Program-made: the position numbers and the translations under genes
NCBI RefSeq assembly: GCF_014646355.1
Contig: NZ_BMNH01000011.1
Location: 62,001 to 126,000, forward strand
Reading direction: 5' to 3'
DNA: 64,000 nt
Source: Nonomuraea cavernae
GTDB lineage: Bacteria; Actinomycetota; Actinomycetes; Streptosporangiales; Streptosporangiaceae
The notes under the pieces: generated by a model
What the model was told of the DNA's origin: nothing
Seen by the model: the letters and a program-made list of their open reading frames with translations, nothing else
Database searches by the model: none
Part shown: piece after piece, positions 33,808-41,851 of the stretch
Layout: each line of letters opens with the position of its first letter
Position numbering within the stretch: position 1 is the first letter of the stretch

Positions 33808-35244
33808 TCAGCCGACGGCGGCGCCGAACCACTTGGGCAGCAGGCCGGCCAGCTCCCGTTGGTCCTCACCGACCCACGCCACGTGGCCGTCCGGCCGCAG
33901 CAGCACCGCGGGCACGTCCAGTTCCTCGCCGCCGTCGACGACATCGACAACGTGGTCGACCCGATCCGCCCAGCCCGCCACCGAGAGCCGGCCGGTCTGG
34001 TCGAGCAGCAGCCCGCGGCCGTTGTGCATCAGCTCGTACAGGCGCCCCCGCTTCAGCCCCACGTCGCGCATCCGCCGGCCGAGCAGCTCGTGCCCCCCGC
34101 CGAAGTCGTAGCGGATCCCGATCGCGATGATCTTCTCGATCAGGTGGCGGTTCACGTCCTCGAACTCCATCAGCTCCGACAGCAGCCGGCGCACCGCCTG
34201 GGGACCCGGCTCGGTGGACACCAGCTCCATCTGCGCGCGGGTGTTGTCCAGCACGTCGGCGGCCACCGGGTGCCGTTCGGCGTGGTAGCTGTCCAGCAGC
34301 CCCTCCGGCGCCCAGCCGCCGACCTCGGCGGCCAGTTTCCAGCCGAGGTTGAACGCGTCCTGGATGCCGAGGTTGAGCCCCTGCCCGCCGAGCGGCGGGT
34401 GGATGTGCGCCGCGTCACCGGCCAGCAGCACCCGGCCGCTCCGGTAGCGCTCGGCCAGCCGGGTGGCGTCGCCGAAGCGGGACAGCCAGCGCGGTGAGTG
34501 CACGCCGAAGTCGGTGCCGGCGAACACCCGCAGCTGCCGCTTGAACTCCTCGAGGGTCGGCGGGACCGAGCGGTCCTCAGCCACCCCCTCGGCGGGCACG
34601 ACGACGCGGTACACGCCGTCGCCGACGGGCCCGGCGCCGAACCTCAGCTGGGTCTTGCGGACCTCGGCCATCACGGCGGCCACCGTCTCCGGCGGCACGG
34701 CCACCTCCATCTCGCCCAGCAGCGTGTCGGCCCTGGACGGCTCGCCGGGAAAACCGATGCCGAGCAGTCTCCGCACCGTGCTGCGGCCGCCGTCGCAACC
34801 GGCGAGGTAGCGCGAGCGCAGCCGCGTGCCGTCGGCCAGCTCGACGCTCACCCCGTCCTCGTCCTGGCTCAGCCCGACCAGCTCACAGCCGCGCCGGATC
34901 TCGGCGCCGACCTCGGCGGCGCGCTCGGCCAGCAGGCGATCGGTGGTGGGCTGCGGGATGCCGAGGACGTAGGGATGGGTGGTGTCCAGCCGGGCGGGTG
35001 AGGGCTTGGTGATGCCGGCGAAGAAACCGCCGACCGGATACCGCTGGCCGTGCGCGAGGAACCGCTCCAGCAGGCCGCGCTGGTCCATCACCTCGATGCT
35101 ACGCACGTGCAGGCCGAGCGCGCGGACGTACCCGATGGGCTCCGTCTCCTTCTCCAGCACGAGCACGCGCACGCCGTGCAGCCGCAACTCGGCGGCCAGC
35201 ATCAAGCCGGTCGGTCCGCCACCGGCGACGATCACGTCAATCAT
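33808..35244 (-). CDS. rox: Rifampicin monooxygenase
   Basis: A 478-residue FAD-dependent aromatic monooxygenase. The FAD motifs are VIVAGGGPTGLMLAAELRL at the N-terminus, the DG motif in YLAGCDGGRSTVRRLLG, and GD in VLLAGDAAHIHPPLGGQGLN. The sequence matches my memory of the Rox/Iri family over its whole length (VRALGLHVRSIEVMDQRGLL, QRYPVGGFFAGI). Rox hydroxylates rifamycins at the naphthol ring, opening the macrocycle and giving resistance. The ATG at 35244 has a weak AGGGG before it. A 19-bp rifamycin-associated element lies about 200 bases upstream, which supports rifamycin-inducible expression. Confidence 0.88.
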   Translation of the reverse strand: MIDVIVAGGGPTGLMLAAELRLHGVRVLVLEKETEPIGYVRALGLHVRSIEVMDQRGLLERFLAHGQRYPVGGFFAGITKPSPARLDTTHPYVLGIPQPTTDRLLAERAAEVGAEIRRGCELVGLSQDEDGVSVELADGTRLRSRYLAGCDGGRSTVRRLLGIGFPGEPSRADTLLGEMEVAVPPETVAAVMAEVRKTQLRFGAGPVGDGVYRVVVPAEGVAEDRSVPPTLEEFKRQLRVFAGTDFGVHSPRWLSRFGDATRLAERYRSGRVLLAGDAAHIHPPLGGQGLNLGIQDAFNLGWKLAAEVGGWAPEGLLDSYHAERHPVAADVLDNTRAQMELVSTEPGPQAVRRLLSELMEFEDVNRHLIEKIIAIGIRYDFGGGHELLGRRMRDVGLKRGRLYELMHNGRGLLLDQTGRLSVAGWADRVDHVVDVVDGGEELDVPAVLLRPDGHVAWVGEDQRELAGLLPKWFGAAVG

Positions 35245-35445
35245 GAATCCCCTATTCGACAAGGTCGTTTTCCGGCCGGCCGCTCCGCGCGCACCCGCAC
35301 CTCGGCGCCGGGTCCCGCGATCGCGCCCCGGGCCCCACGGGCGGTTCCACGTCCGCGAGCCCGCACGCCGGCACCAGGACACGTGCGTTCGCGGCCCCTG
35401 ATTTCGCAGGTGCCGGCCTCGGCCGACGATTCTGCAGCACGCCCC

Positions 35446-35464
35446 GGGTCTTGCCGCAAGCCCC
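35446..35464 (-). promoter_or_regulatory. Rifamycin-associated element (RAE)
   Basis: GGGTCTTGCCGCAAGCCCC (19 bp; GGGGCTTGCGGCAAGACCC on the coding strand of rox) is a near-perfect inverted repeat with CTTGC/GCAAG core. RAEs of this length and core precede rifamycin-inactivating genes (rph, rox, arr, rgt, helR) in actinomycetes and are needed for rifamycin induction. This copy lies 201 bases before the rox start, and a CAGAAT resembling a -10 follows it by about 14 bases. The remaining 180 bases to the gene contain nothing I recognise. Confidence 0.82.
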
Positions 35465-35493
35465 CCGGTGCGCTATACGTTGAAAGTGGCAGG

Positions 35494-35576
35494 GAGGCGA
35501 ATGACCTCCTTGCTTTTTCCTTTTGTCGTCCGTGGTGGACTTGTCGTCCGTGGTGGACTTGTCGTCCGTGGTGGAC
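35494..35576. repeat. 18-bp tandem repeat array with a small hairpin
   Basis: The unit GTCGTCCGTGGTGGACTT is repeated at 35525-35542, 35543-35560 and 35561-35576 (last copy lacking two bases). Each copy contains GTCC and GGAC arms, so the array can form hairpins. Just before it GGAGG and CCTCC (35494-35510) flank an ATG. The array lies after the stop of a WYL gene on the minus strand and upstream of the RAE. Since 18 is a multiple of three, it reads LVVRGG repeats on the plus strand, but that frame runs antisense through the WYL gene. Confidence 0.75.
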
Positions 35577-35590
35577 GGACCCCGCTCGCG

Positions 35591-36604
35591 CTACCCGAGC
35601 CCCACGCCGTCGGCCGCGGCGGCATAGCGGCGGGCCAGGTGCGCGAAGGCGTCCCTGAGCTCGGCCGGGCCGACGACCTCGATGGTGGCGTCGAACCTGC
35701 CGATGGCGGCGGCCAGGCCGAGCCAGGACCACGAGCCGAGGACGAGCCGGCAGCGGTCCGGGCCGAGCTCCTCGACGACTCCGTCGCGGACGTACGGGGA
35801 CACGGCGGCGGCGGGCAGGCCCAGGATCACCTCGCCGCGGCACGGCCAGTCGCCGGATCCGTCGCCAGTGCCGGTGCCGGTGCCCCGGAACCTGGCGGCC
35901 ACGAAGGCGGCCACGTCGCCTCCGGGCAGCTCACGCGGGGCGAAGCGGGGCCCGGTAGGGACGCGCGGAGTGATCCGGTCGGCGCGGAAGGTGCGCCAGT
36001 CGTCGCGGTCGAGGTCCCAGGCGACGAGGTACCAGCGCCCGCCCCAGGTGACGAGGTGGTGGGGCTGCACCCGGCGCGGCGGCTGGACGCCCACGACACC
36101 GTGGTCGTCGTCCGGCGCGGCGGTGTAGTCGAAGCGCAGCACCTCGCGGGCGTGCACGGCGGCGCTGAGCGCCATGAGCACCTCGCCGCCGACCTGCGGG
36201 GCCGGTCGGAGCGCGGGCCACTCGACGGCGGTGACCTGGAGGGTGTCGATCCGGTGGCGCAGCCGGGCGGGCATCACCTGCCGCACGGTGTTGAGCGCGC
36301 GCACCGCGCCCTCCCCGATGCCGGCGCCGGCGGTGGCGGCGGTCCGCAGCGCGATGGCCAGGGCGACGGCCTGCTCGTCGTCGAACAGCAACGGGGGCAG
36401 TCGCGTGCCGGCTTCGAGCCGGTATCCGCCGTCGGGCCCCTTGAAGGTCACGATGGGATAGCCGAGCTCGCGCAGCCGGTCGACGTCGCGGCGCACGGTA
36501 CGCGGGCTGATGTCCAGCCGCTCGGCCAGCAGCGCCCCCGGCCAGTCGCGGCGCGTCTGGAGCAGCGAGAGCAACGCCAGCAGTCGCGCTGAGGTCTTCG
36601 GCAT
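35591..36604 (-). CDS. WYL-domain transcriptional regulator
   Basis: A 337-residue regulator with an N-terminal HTH_11 winged helix (ARLLALLSLLQTRRDWPGALLA, then ISPRTVRRDVDRLRELGYPI) and a WYL domain (about 145-215, GGRWYLVAWDLDRDDWRTFR). The C-terminal WCX part contains a GTGTGTGDGSGD insertion. It is divergent from a VOC-family gene at 36718 with a 113-base gap. WYL plus VOC/PhnB-like genes recur as pairs in actinomycetes, and the regulator probably controls the neighbour. Confidence 0.9.
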   Translation of the reverse strand: MPKTSARLLALLSLLQTRRDWPGALLAERLDISPRTVRRDVDRLRELGYPIVTFKGPDGGYRLEAGTRLPPLLFDDEQAVALAIALRTAATAGAGIGEGAVRALNTVRQVMPARLRHRIDTLQVTAVEWPALRPAPQVGGEVLMALSAAVHAREVLRFDYTAAPDDDHGVVGVQPPRRVQPHHLVTWGGRWYLVAWDLDRDDWRTFRADRITPRVPTGPRFAPRELPGGDVAAFVAARFRGTGTGTGDGSGDWPCRGEVILGLPAAAVSPYVRDGVVEELGPDRCRLVLGSWSWLGLAAAIGRFDATIEVVGPAELRDAFAHLARRYAAAADGVGLG

Positions 36605-36717
36605 GCATCCATGATGCCGTGAGAAGCGGCCACAACCTGACCTCTACCCCTGTGACTGTGGTCTCGCGCCGGACAACGGCGCCCAGAGACGACATTCGAA
36701 AAGTCAGGAGCCCGAAG

Positions 36718-37134
36718 ATGGCCGTCAAGTCCGTCACCCATCTGAACTTCCGGGGCGACGCCCGCGCGGCGCTCGAGTTCTACCAGTCCGTGTTCGGCGG
36801 GCACCTCGCCGTCGTCACCTATAAGGACGCCGGGAACGTGCGGGACGCCGCCGGGGCGGACCAGGTGATGTGGGGTCAGGTGCTCGCCGACAACGGCTTC
36901 CACGTGATGGCCTACGACGTGCCGTCGGGCCTGCCGTGGAACCAGGGCGAGAACGCGTTCTTCCTCTCCGTCCGGGGCGAGACCACTCAGGAGATCACCG
37001 CGTACTGGGAGAGGCTCTCCGCCGGCGCCACCGTCCTGCAGCCGCTGGCGCCCGCGCAGTGGGCGCCGCTCTACGGGATGCTCAGGGACGGCTTCGGCGT
37101 CGTCTGGGTCCTGGACGTCGTCAGCGAATACTGA
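36718..37134 (+). CDS. VOC-family protein (PhnB-like)
   Basis: A 138-residue single-module glyoxalase-fold protein of the PhnB/3-demethylubiquinone-like subgroup. The N-terminus VTHLNFRGDARAALEFYQSVFGG is the family signature; the end YGMLRDGFGVVWVLDV is also typical. The function of these proteins is mostly unknown. The ATG follows TCAGGAG by eight bases, whereas an upstream in-frame start at 36619 overlaps the WYL promoter region. A strong terminator follows at 37146-37182. Confidence 0.88.
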   Translation: MAVKSVTHLNFRGDARAALEFYQSVFGGHLAVVTYKDAGNVRDAAGADQVMWGQVLADNGFHVMAYDVPSGLPWNQGENAFFLSVRGETTQEITAYWERLSAGATVLQPLAPAQWAPLYGMLRDGFGVVWVLDVVSEY

Positions 37135-37145
37135 GCATCCTGCCC

Positions 37146-37182
37146 GGCGAGGGAGGCACGCACCCGGTGTGCCTCCCTCGCC
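37146..37182. terminator. Strong intrinsic hairpin
   Basis: GGCGAGGGAGGCAC (37146-37159) pairs perfectly with GTGCCTCCCTCGCC (37169-37182), a 14-bp stem and nine-base loop. It begins 12 bases after the VOC stop. It lies exactly where the truncated luciferase-like gene should have its 5' part. Confidence 0.75.
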
Positions 37183-37202
37183 ACGCTCCCGAACGAGCGG
37201 TC

Positions 37203-38002
37203 CGGTGCCCGCCGCACCGGGCTGGGACAACGACGCGGGCCTGCCCGAGTCACACGCCTGGGACTCGCTGGAGATGCTGACCTGGGCCGCCGCGCACACC
37301 CGCCGGATCCGCGTGACCACCGCCATCCTGAACTCCATCTTCCACTCCCCCGTCATCCTGGCCCGCAGACTGGCCACGCTCGACCGGCTGTCCCAGGGAC
37401 GGCTGGACGTCGGCATCGGCCAAGGCGGCGGCACCCGGCTGCCGCCGTTCCACATCCCCGAGGAATTCATCGCGGCGGGGGTGCCGGCCGGCCGCAGAGG
37501 CGCCGGATTCGTCGAGCACATCGCCGCGATGCGCGCCTGCTGGGCCCCCGACCCCGTCGAGTTCCACGGCGAGCACTACCAGATCCCGCCGTCCCTGATC
37601 GGCCCCAAGCCGTCGGGCACCATCCCCCTGCTCATCGGCGCGACGACCCGCCGCACCATCGAACGGGCGGCCCGCCTCGGCGACGGCTTCATCACCGTCG
37701 CCGTCGACTGGGACGAGACCCGCACCCAGGTCCGCTGGTACCGGCAGGCCGGCGGCGCCGGCACCGTCATGGTGAACACGATCCCGCCCCTCGGGGACGA
37801 TCAGCTCTCCCCCGGCGCCTTCACCGAAGCCGCGCTGGGCGACCTCGACCGCGCCGCCGCACTCGGCGCCGACGAGATGCACATCGCGCTCCATCTCTCG
37901 CCCACCCGCCCGCAGCAGCAGGTCGAGCTGCTGGAAGCGCTCGCGGCCAAGCTCGGCCTGCCCGCGCCCTCGGCCACGCCGCAGGACCAGGCCCGCGCCT
38001 GA
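37203..38002 (+). pseudogene. LLM-class (luciferase-like) oxidoreductase, 5'-truncated
   Basis: The frame ending at 38002 carries the middle and C-terminal parts of a luciferase-like F420/FMN-dependent oxidoreductase: LTWAAAHTRRIRVTTAIL, ILARRLATLDRLSQGRLDVG and EHYQIPPSLIGPKP. The first 50-60 residues, including the initial strand that binds the cofactor, are missing. The frame runs back only into the terminator hairpin at 37146-37182, and no ribosome binding site is seen. I infer that a deletion joined the VOC gene 3' end to the middle of this gene. A GTG start inside could give a fragment of unknown use. Confidence 0.65.
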
Positions 38003-38120
38003 CGTTCCGACGGCCCGGCCGGGCCACCGGCACCCCCGGGGACCCTGAGCCTGCATTCCGCACGTCCAGCCGGTGCACGGGAACCTACCAGTGGGAACGC
38101 AGGCGTATGAGGATGGGGGC

Positions 38121-39260
38121 ATGACTTCGGAGATCACCCCCTTTCGCATCGATGTCCCGCAGGCGCAGCTCGACGACCTGCGCGGCCGGCTCGCCGCGAC
38201 CCGCTGGCCGGACGAACTGCCCGGCGCCGGCTGGTCCTACGGCGTCCCGGTCGGCTACGCGCAGCAGCTGGCCGAATACTGGCGCACCGGATTCGACTGG
38301 CGCGCCGCCGAGGCGCGGCTGAACGCGTTCCCGCAGTTCACCACCCCCATCGACGGGCAGAACGTGCACTTCCTGCACGTCCGCTCACCCGAGCCGGACG
38401 CACTCCCGCTGATCATCACGCATGGCTGGCCCGGCTCGGTCGCGGAGTTCATGAAGGTCATCGGGCCGCTCACCGACCCGGCCGCGCACGGCGGCGAGCC
38501 GGCCGACGCCTTCCACGTCGTCGCCCCGTCGATCCCCGGATTCGGTTTCTCCGGGCCGACCACCGAACCCGGCTGGGACCTCAACCGGGTCGCCAGGGCG
38601 TGGGCCGAGCTGATGCGCCGCCTCGGCTACCACCGCTACGGCGCGCAGGGCGGCGACAGCGGCGCGGTCATCTCACCGATGCTCGGCCGGGCCGACACCG
38701 CGCATGTCGTGGGCGTCCACGTCAACGGCGCCCTCGGCTTCCCCACCGGCGACCCGGCCGAGTTCGAGGGGCTCACCGAGGCCGAGCTCGCCCGACTCGG
38801 CCAGTACCAGGATCAGGACCGCGCCGGCTACGCGATGATCCAGGCGACCCGGCCCCAGACCCTGGCGTTCGGCCTGCATGACTCGCCCGCCGCACAGCTG
38901 GCGTGGATCGCCGAGAAGTTCAAGGAGTGGACCGACCCGGCGCGCGACCTGCCCGAGGACGCGGTGGACGTCGACCAGCTGCTCACCGACATCAGCATCT
39001 ACTGGTTCACCGGGACCGCCGCGTCCTCGGCCCGCCTGTACAAGGAGTCGCAGAGTTCATGGGGCGCCCCCGCCGAGTACTCGACGGTGCCGCACGGCGT
39101 CGCCGTCTTCCCCGGCGACCCGGGCGTCCGGCGGATCGCCGAACGCGGGCACAACGTCGCGCACTGGTCGGAATTCGACCGGGGCGGCCACTTCGCCGCC
39201 ATGGAGACGCCCGAACTGCTGGTCGAGGACATCCGGGCCTTCTTCCGCGCGGTGCGGTGA
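38121..39260 (+). CDS. Epoxide hydrolase
   Basis: A 379-residue alpha/beta hydrolase with the N-terminal EHN lid region (FRIDVPQAQLDDLRGRLAAT, then LAEYWRTGFDWRAAEARLN). The oxyanion motif is THGWPGS, the nucleophile Asp lies in GAQGGDSGA, and the catalytic His near the C-terminus is in DRGGHFAAMETP. These features match microsomal-type epoxide hydrolases that open epoxides to diols. The ATG at 38121 follows AGGATGGGGG. It lies alone between a luciferase-like pseudogene and a phosphodiesterase-like gene in the same direction. Confidence 0.9.
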   Translation: MTSEITPFRIDVPQAQLDDLRGRLAATRWPDELPGAGWSYGVPVGYAQQLAEYWRTGFDWRAAEARLNAFPQFTTPIDGQNVHFLHVRSPEPDALPLIITHGWPGSVAEFMKVIGPLTDPAAHGGEPADAFHVVAPSIPGFGFSGPTTEPGWDLNRVARAWAELMRRLGYHRYGAQGGDSGAVISPMLGRADTAHVVGVHVNGALGFPTGDPAEFEGLTEAELARLGQYQDQDRAGYAMIQATRPQTLAFGLHDSPAAQLAWIAEKFKEWTDPARDLPEDAVDVDQLLTDISIYWFTGTAASSARLYKESQSSWGAPAEYSTVPHGVAVFPGDPGVRRIAERGHNVAHWSEFDRGGHFAAMETPELLVEDIRAFFRAVR

Positions 39261-39356
39261 GGCCCCGGAGGTCTCCCCGGGGACTGACCGGCCGGCGTCG
39301 AAGAGGTTCACGGTCCCGGCCACGACTCCGGCCTCGGCGTCATCGCGCGGCTTCTC

Positions 39357-40328
39357 ATGAACGCGTATCGGGCCCTGTGGCGATACAGGGACGTGCGTAC
39401 ATGGATGAGCTGGATCGCCGTCGTACCGTTCGCCGGGTGGGCGCTGGTGCGGCTGAGCGGGTTCGAGCCGGACTGGCCGTGGGTGCCGGTGGTGGCCTAC
39501 ACGCCCTACGCGGCGGCCGGGTCGTTGGCCGGCACGGCCCTGGCGTGGGCGCTGAGACGCCCGGCGGCGGCGGTGGTGGGGATCGCGGCCGTGGTGGCGA
39601 TGGGACTCGCCGTCGCGCCCCGGGCCTTGGCCGACGGCAATCCGGCCGCGCACGGGCCGGTGATGCGGGTGCTGGCGGCCAACCTGATGGTGGGCCAGGC
39701 CGACACGGCCCAGCTGATGACCCTGGTCGGCCAGGTACGGCCGGACGTGCTGACGTTGCAGGAGCTCACACCCGAGGCGATGCGGCGGCTGGAGGCGGCG
39801 GGCCTGCGCGCAACGTTGCCGCACGCCGTCACACGGCCGCTGCCGGGCGTCGGCGGGTCCGCCGTGTACGCGCGGCATCCGCTGACGGCCGGAGAGACGA
39901 TCAAGCTGGGCGCGTTCGGGCAGGCCAGGGCGTGGCTCGCGCACCCCGGCGGGGCCCGCGTGGAGATCGTCTCCGTGCACCCGTGCGCGCCCAAGCGCAT
40001 CGGCCGGCAACCGTGCTGGCAGGGCGGCCTCGACGCGCTGCCGCGCGGCGGCGGCGCGTTGCGGCTGCTGGCGGGCGACTTCAACGCCACGCTCGACCAC
40101 CTGCCGATGCGTGAGCTGCTGGCGTCCGGCTATCGGGACGCGGCCGACGTCATGGGGCACGGGTTCACGGCGACCTGGCCGCAGGCGCTGGGCCGGACGT
40201 TTCGGCTGCCCGGCGTGGCGATCGACCACGTGCTGGCGGACTCGCGGATGGCGGTGCGGGACTTCCGCGTGCTGGACCTGCGGCACACCGATCACCGGCC
40301 GGTGTTCGCCGAGGTCAGACTCCCGTGA
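39357..40328 (+). CDS. Membrane-anchored endonuclease/exonuclease/phosphatase family protein
   Basis: A 323-residue protein with three N-terminal membrane helices (about 15-95) and a C-terminal EEP domain expected outside the membrane. Catalytic motifs are LTLQEL (metal-binding Glu), GDFNATLDH (Asp, Asn), IDHVLAD and TDHRPVFAEV (Asp-His). The family cleaves phosphodiester bonds in nucleic acids or phospholipids; close actinomycete relatives are annotated only as EEP proteins. The first ATG at 39357 is used; one further inside is less likely as it cuts the first helix. No operon partner is visible. Confidence 0.85.
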   Translation: MNAYRALWRYRDVRTWMSWIAVVPFAGWALVRLSGFEPDWPWVPVVAYTPYAAAGSLAGTALAWALRRPAAAVVGIAAVVAMGLAVAPRALADGNPAAHGPVMRVLAANLMVGQADTAQLMTLVGQVRPDVLTLQELTPEAMRRLEAAGLRATLPHAVTRPLPGVGGSAVYARHPLTAGETIKLGAFGQARAWLAHPGGARVEIVSVHPCAPKRIGRQPCWQGGLDALPRGGGALRLLAGDFNATLDHLPMRELLASGYRDAADVMGHGFTATWPQALGRTFRLPGVAIDHVLADSRMAVRDFRVLDLRHTDHRPVFAEVRLP

Positions 40329-40364
40329 GAGGGGACCGCGACAGTCCATCCGCGCGGTCCGTGC

Positions 40365-40439
40365 TCAGTGAGCGGTCCAGCCGCCGTCGACCGACATGAT
40401 GGCGCCGGTGATGCAGGAGGCGGCGAGGCCCTCGCCGGC
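40365..40439 (-). pseudogene. 3' fragment of an SDR oxidoreductase
   Basis: On the minus strand the last codons before the stop at 40365 read ASCITGAIMSVDGGWTAH, the C-terminal signature of classical short-chain dehydrogenases. The sequence upstream in that frame does not continue the family, and nothing of the cofactor or catalytic region remains. The rest of the gap to the RtcB gene (40440-40642) holds no recognisable feature. Confidence 0.6.
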
Positions 40440-40642
40440 CTCCGCGACCGCTTCCGCCTGGCCCTCCCCTGCTGACGCACCCCGTGCCGTACGGCCGAAA
40501 ACCGTTTGCCACCCGTCGCGGGCTCCGGAAACGTGGTGCCCATGATCTCCTGACGGACGGCACCCCCACGCCGAGATCCATCGGCGCCCGAGCGCGCCCT
40601 GATGCCGCCAGCCCCCCACCCTGTTCAGCGAAGAGAGCGTCC

Positions 40643-41851
40643 TTGTCCCAGCGACACCCCCACCAGCAGTCCTCCCCGCCGCCGACCTCGGCCACGGGGC
40701 CGGCCACCGTCACCGTGTTCGCCTCCCCCGCGAGCTGGATCGAGTCCGAGGCCGTCGCGCAGTGCCACCAGGTGGCCGCCCTGGACGGCATGACGCACGT
40801 CGCCGCCATGCCCGACCTGCACCCCGGCAAGGGCGCCCCCATCGGCGCCGCCATGGCGTCGACCACGCTGTACCCGTTCCTGGTCGGATCCGACATCGGC
40901 TGCGGCATCGCCGTGTTCCCCATCAAGCTCAAGCGCGCCGACCCCGAGAAACTCGCCGCCCGCTTCCCCGACCTCGATCAGGCGCTGGACCCTGAGCGGG
41001 ACGCCGACGACCCGGCGTGGGCCGTGCTGAAGGGCGACATTCCCGCCGGTCACGTCGACAGCCTCGGGACGGTCGGCCGGGGCAACCACTTCGTCGAACT
41101 GGCCCGGATCGGCACCGTCCTCGAGCCCGACCACGCGAGCCGTCTCGGACTCGCCGCCGGCGACCTGGTCCTCATCGTCCACAGCGGCTCCCGAGGGCTG
41201 GGCGAACGAATCCTGCGCGCGCACACCGAGGTCCACGGCGCGGGCCCCGCCCCTGATCCCGGCGCCTACCTGGCGATGCACGACGACGCCGTACGCTGGG
41301 GGTCGCTCAACCGGCGGCTGATGGCCGCCCGGGTCGCCCACGCGCTGGGGGCCGAGCCCACCGAGCCGATCGTCGACCAGTGCCACAACCTGGTCGAGCT
41401 CCGCGACGGGATCTACCTGCACCGCAAGGGCGCGGCGCCCGGCGACGGCCGCGACGTGCTCATCGCCGGCACCAGGGGCACCCCTTCCTACCTCGTGGCC
41501 GCGCACGCCGGGCCGGACGCCGGCCATTCCGTGGCGCACGGCGCCGGCCGCAAGATGTCACGCGCGGACGCCCTGCGCCGGGGCCGGGCCAAGCACACGG
41601 TCGAGGAACTGCGCCGCACACCGGTGGGGTCGCTGGTGGTGTGCGGCGACCGCCAGCTGCTCTTCGAAGAGGCGCCGACGGCCTACAAACGCATCGAGCA
41701 GGTGATCGCCGACCTCGTCGACCACGACCTGGCCACGCCGGTGGCCACCACCATCCCCCTGGTCACCTACAAGACCGCCGACCTCGGGTCCGCGCCCCGG
41801 AAGGGCCATCGCGACCTCCGCGACCAGCGCCGCAGGCGAGGCCGGCAGTGA
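40643..41851 (+). CDS. rtcB: RtcB-family RNA ligase (PrfH-associated subtype)
   Basis: A 402-residue GTP-dependent RNA ligase that joins 2',3'-cyclic phosphate or 3'-phosphate ends to 5'-OH ends. Visible motifs are PDLHPGKGAPIGA, SDIGCGIAV (metal Cys), GRGNHFVEL and AHGAGRKMSR, whose His is the guanylylation site. It is shorter than housekeeping RtcB, as in the subtype paired with PrfH. The only good start is a TTG at 40643 behind AAGAGAG; longer frames to 40484 lack similarity. It overlaps the PrfH gene by four bases (GTGA). The pair is known from enterobacteria to repair 16S rRNA cut at the decoding centre. Confidence 0.88.
   Translation: MSQRHPHQQSSPPPTSATGPATVTVFASPASWIESEAVAQCHQVAALDGMTHVAAMPDLHPGKGAPIGAAMASTTLYPFLVGSDIGCGIAVFPIKLKRADPEKLAARFPDLDQALDPERDADDPAWAVLKGDIPAGHVDSLGTVGRGNHFVELARIGTVLEPDHASRLGLAAGDLVLIVHSGSRGLGERILRAHTEVHGAGPAPDPGAYLAMHDDAVRWGSLNRRLMAARVAHALGAEPTEPIVDQCHNLVELRDGIYLHRKGAAPGDGRDVLIAGTRGTPSYLVAAHAGPDAGHSVAHGAGRKMSRADALRRGRAKHTVEELRRTPVGSLVVCGDRQLLFEEAPTAYKRIEQVIADLVDHDLATPVATTIPLVTYKTADLGSAPRKGHRDLRDQRRRRGRQ

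Noticed and set aside
35446..35576. Possible CRISPR array at the tandem repeats
   Set aside because: The 18-bp units are directly adjacent without unique spacers, and no cas gene is near.
35468..36592. A plus-strand frame with LVVRGG repeats and a GGGAGG before its ATG at 35501
   Set aside because: After the tandem repeat it runs antisense through the WYL regulator and carries no family similarity. Only the repeat itself is reported.
40484..40642. A longer RtcB N-terminus beginning at an ATG at 40484
   Set aside because: The added residues are Pro/Arg-rich with no similarity, and a TTG with a ribosome binding site lies at 40643.
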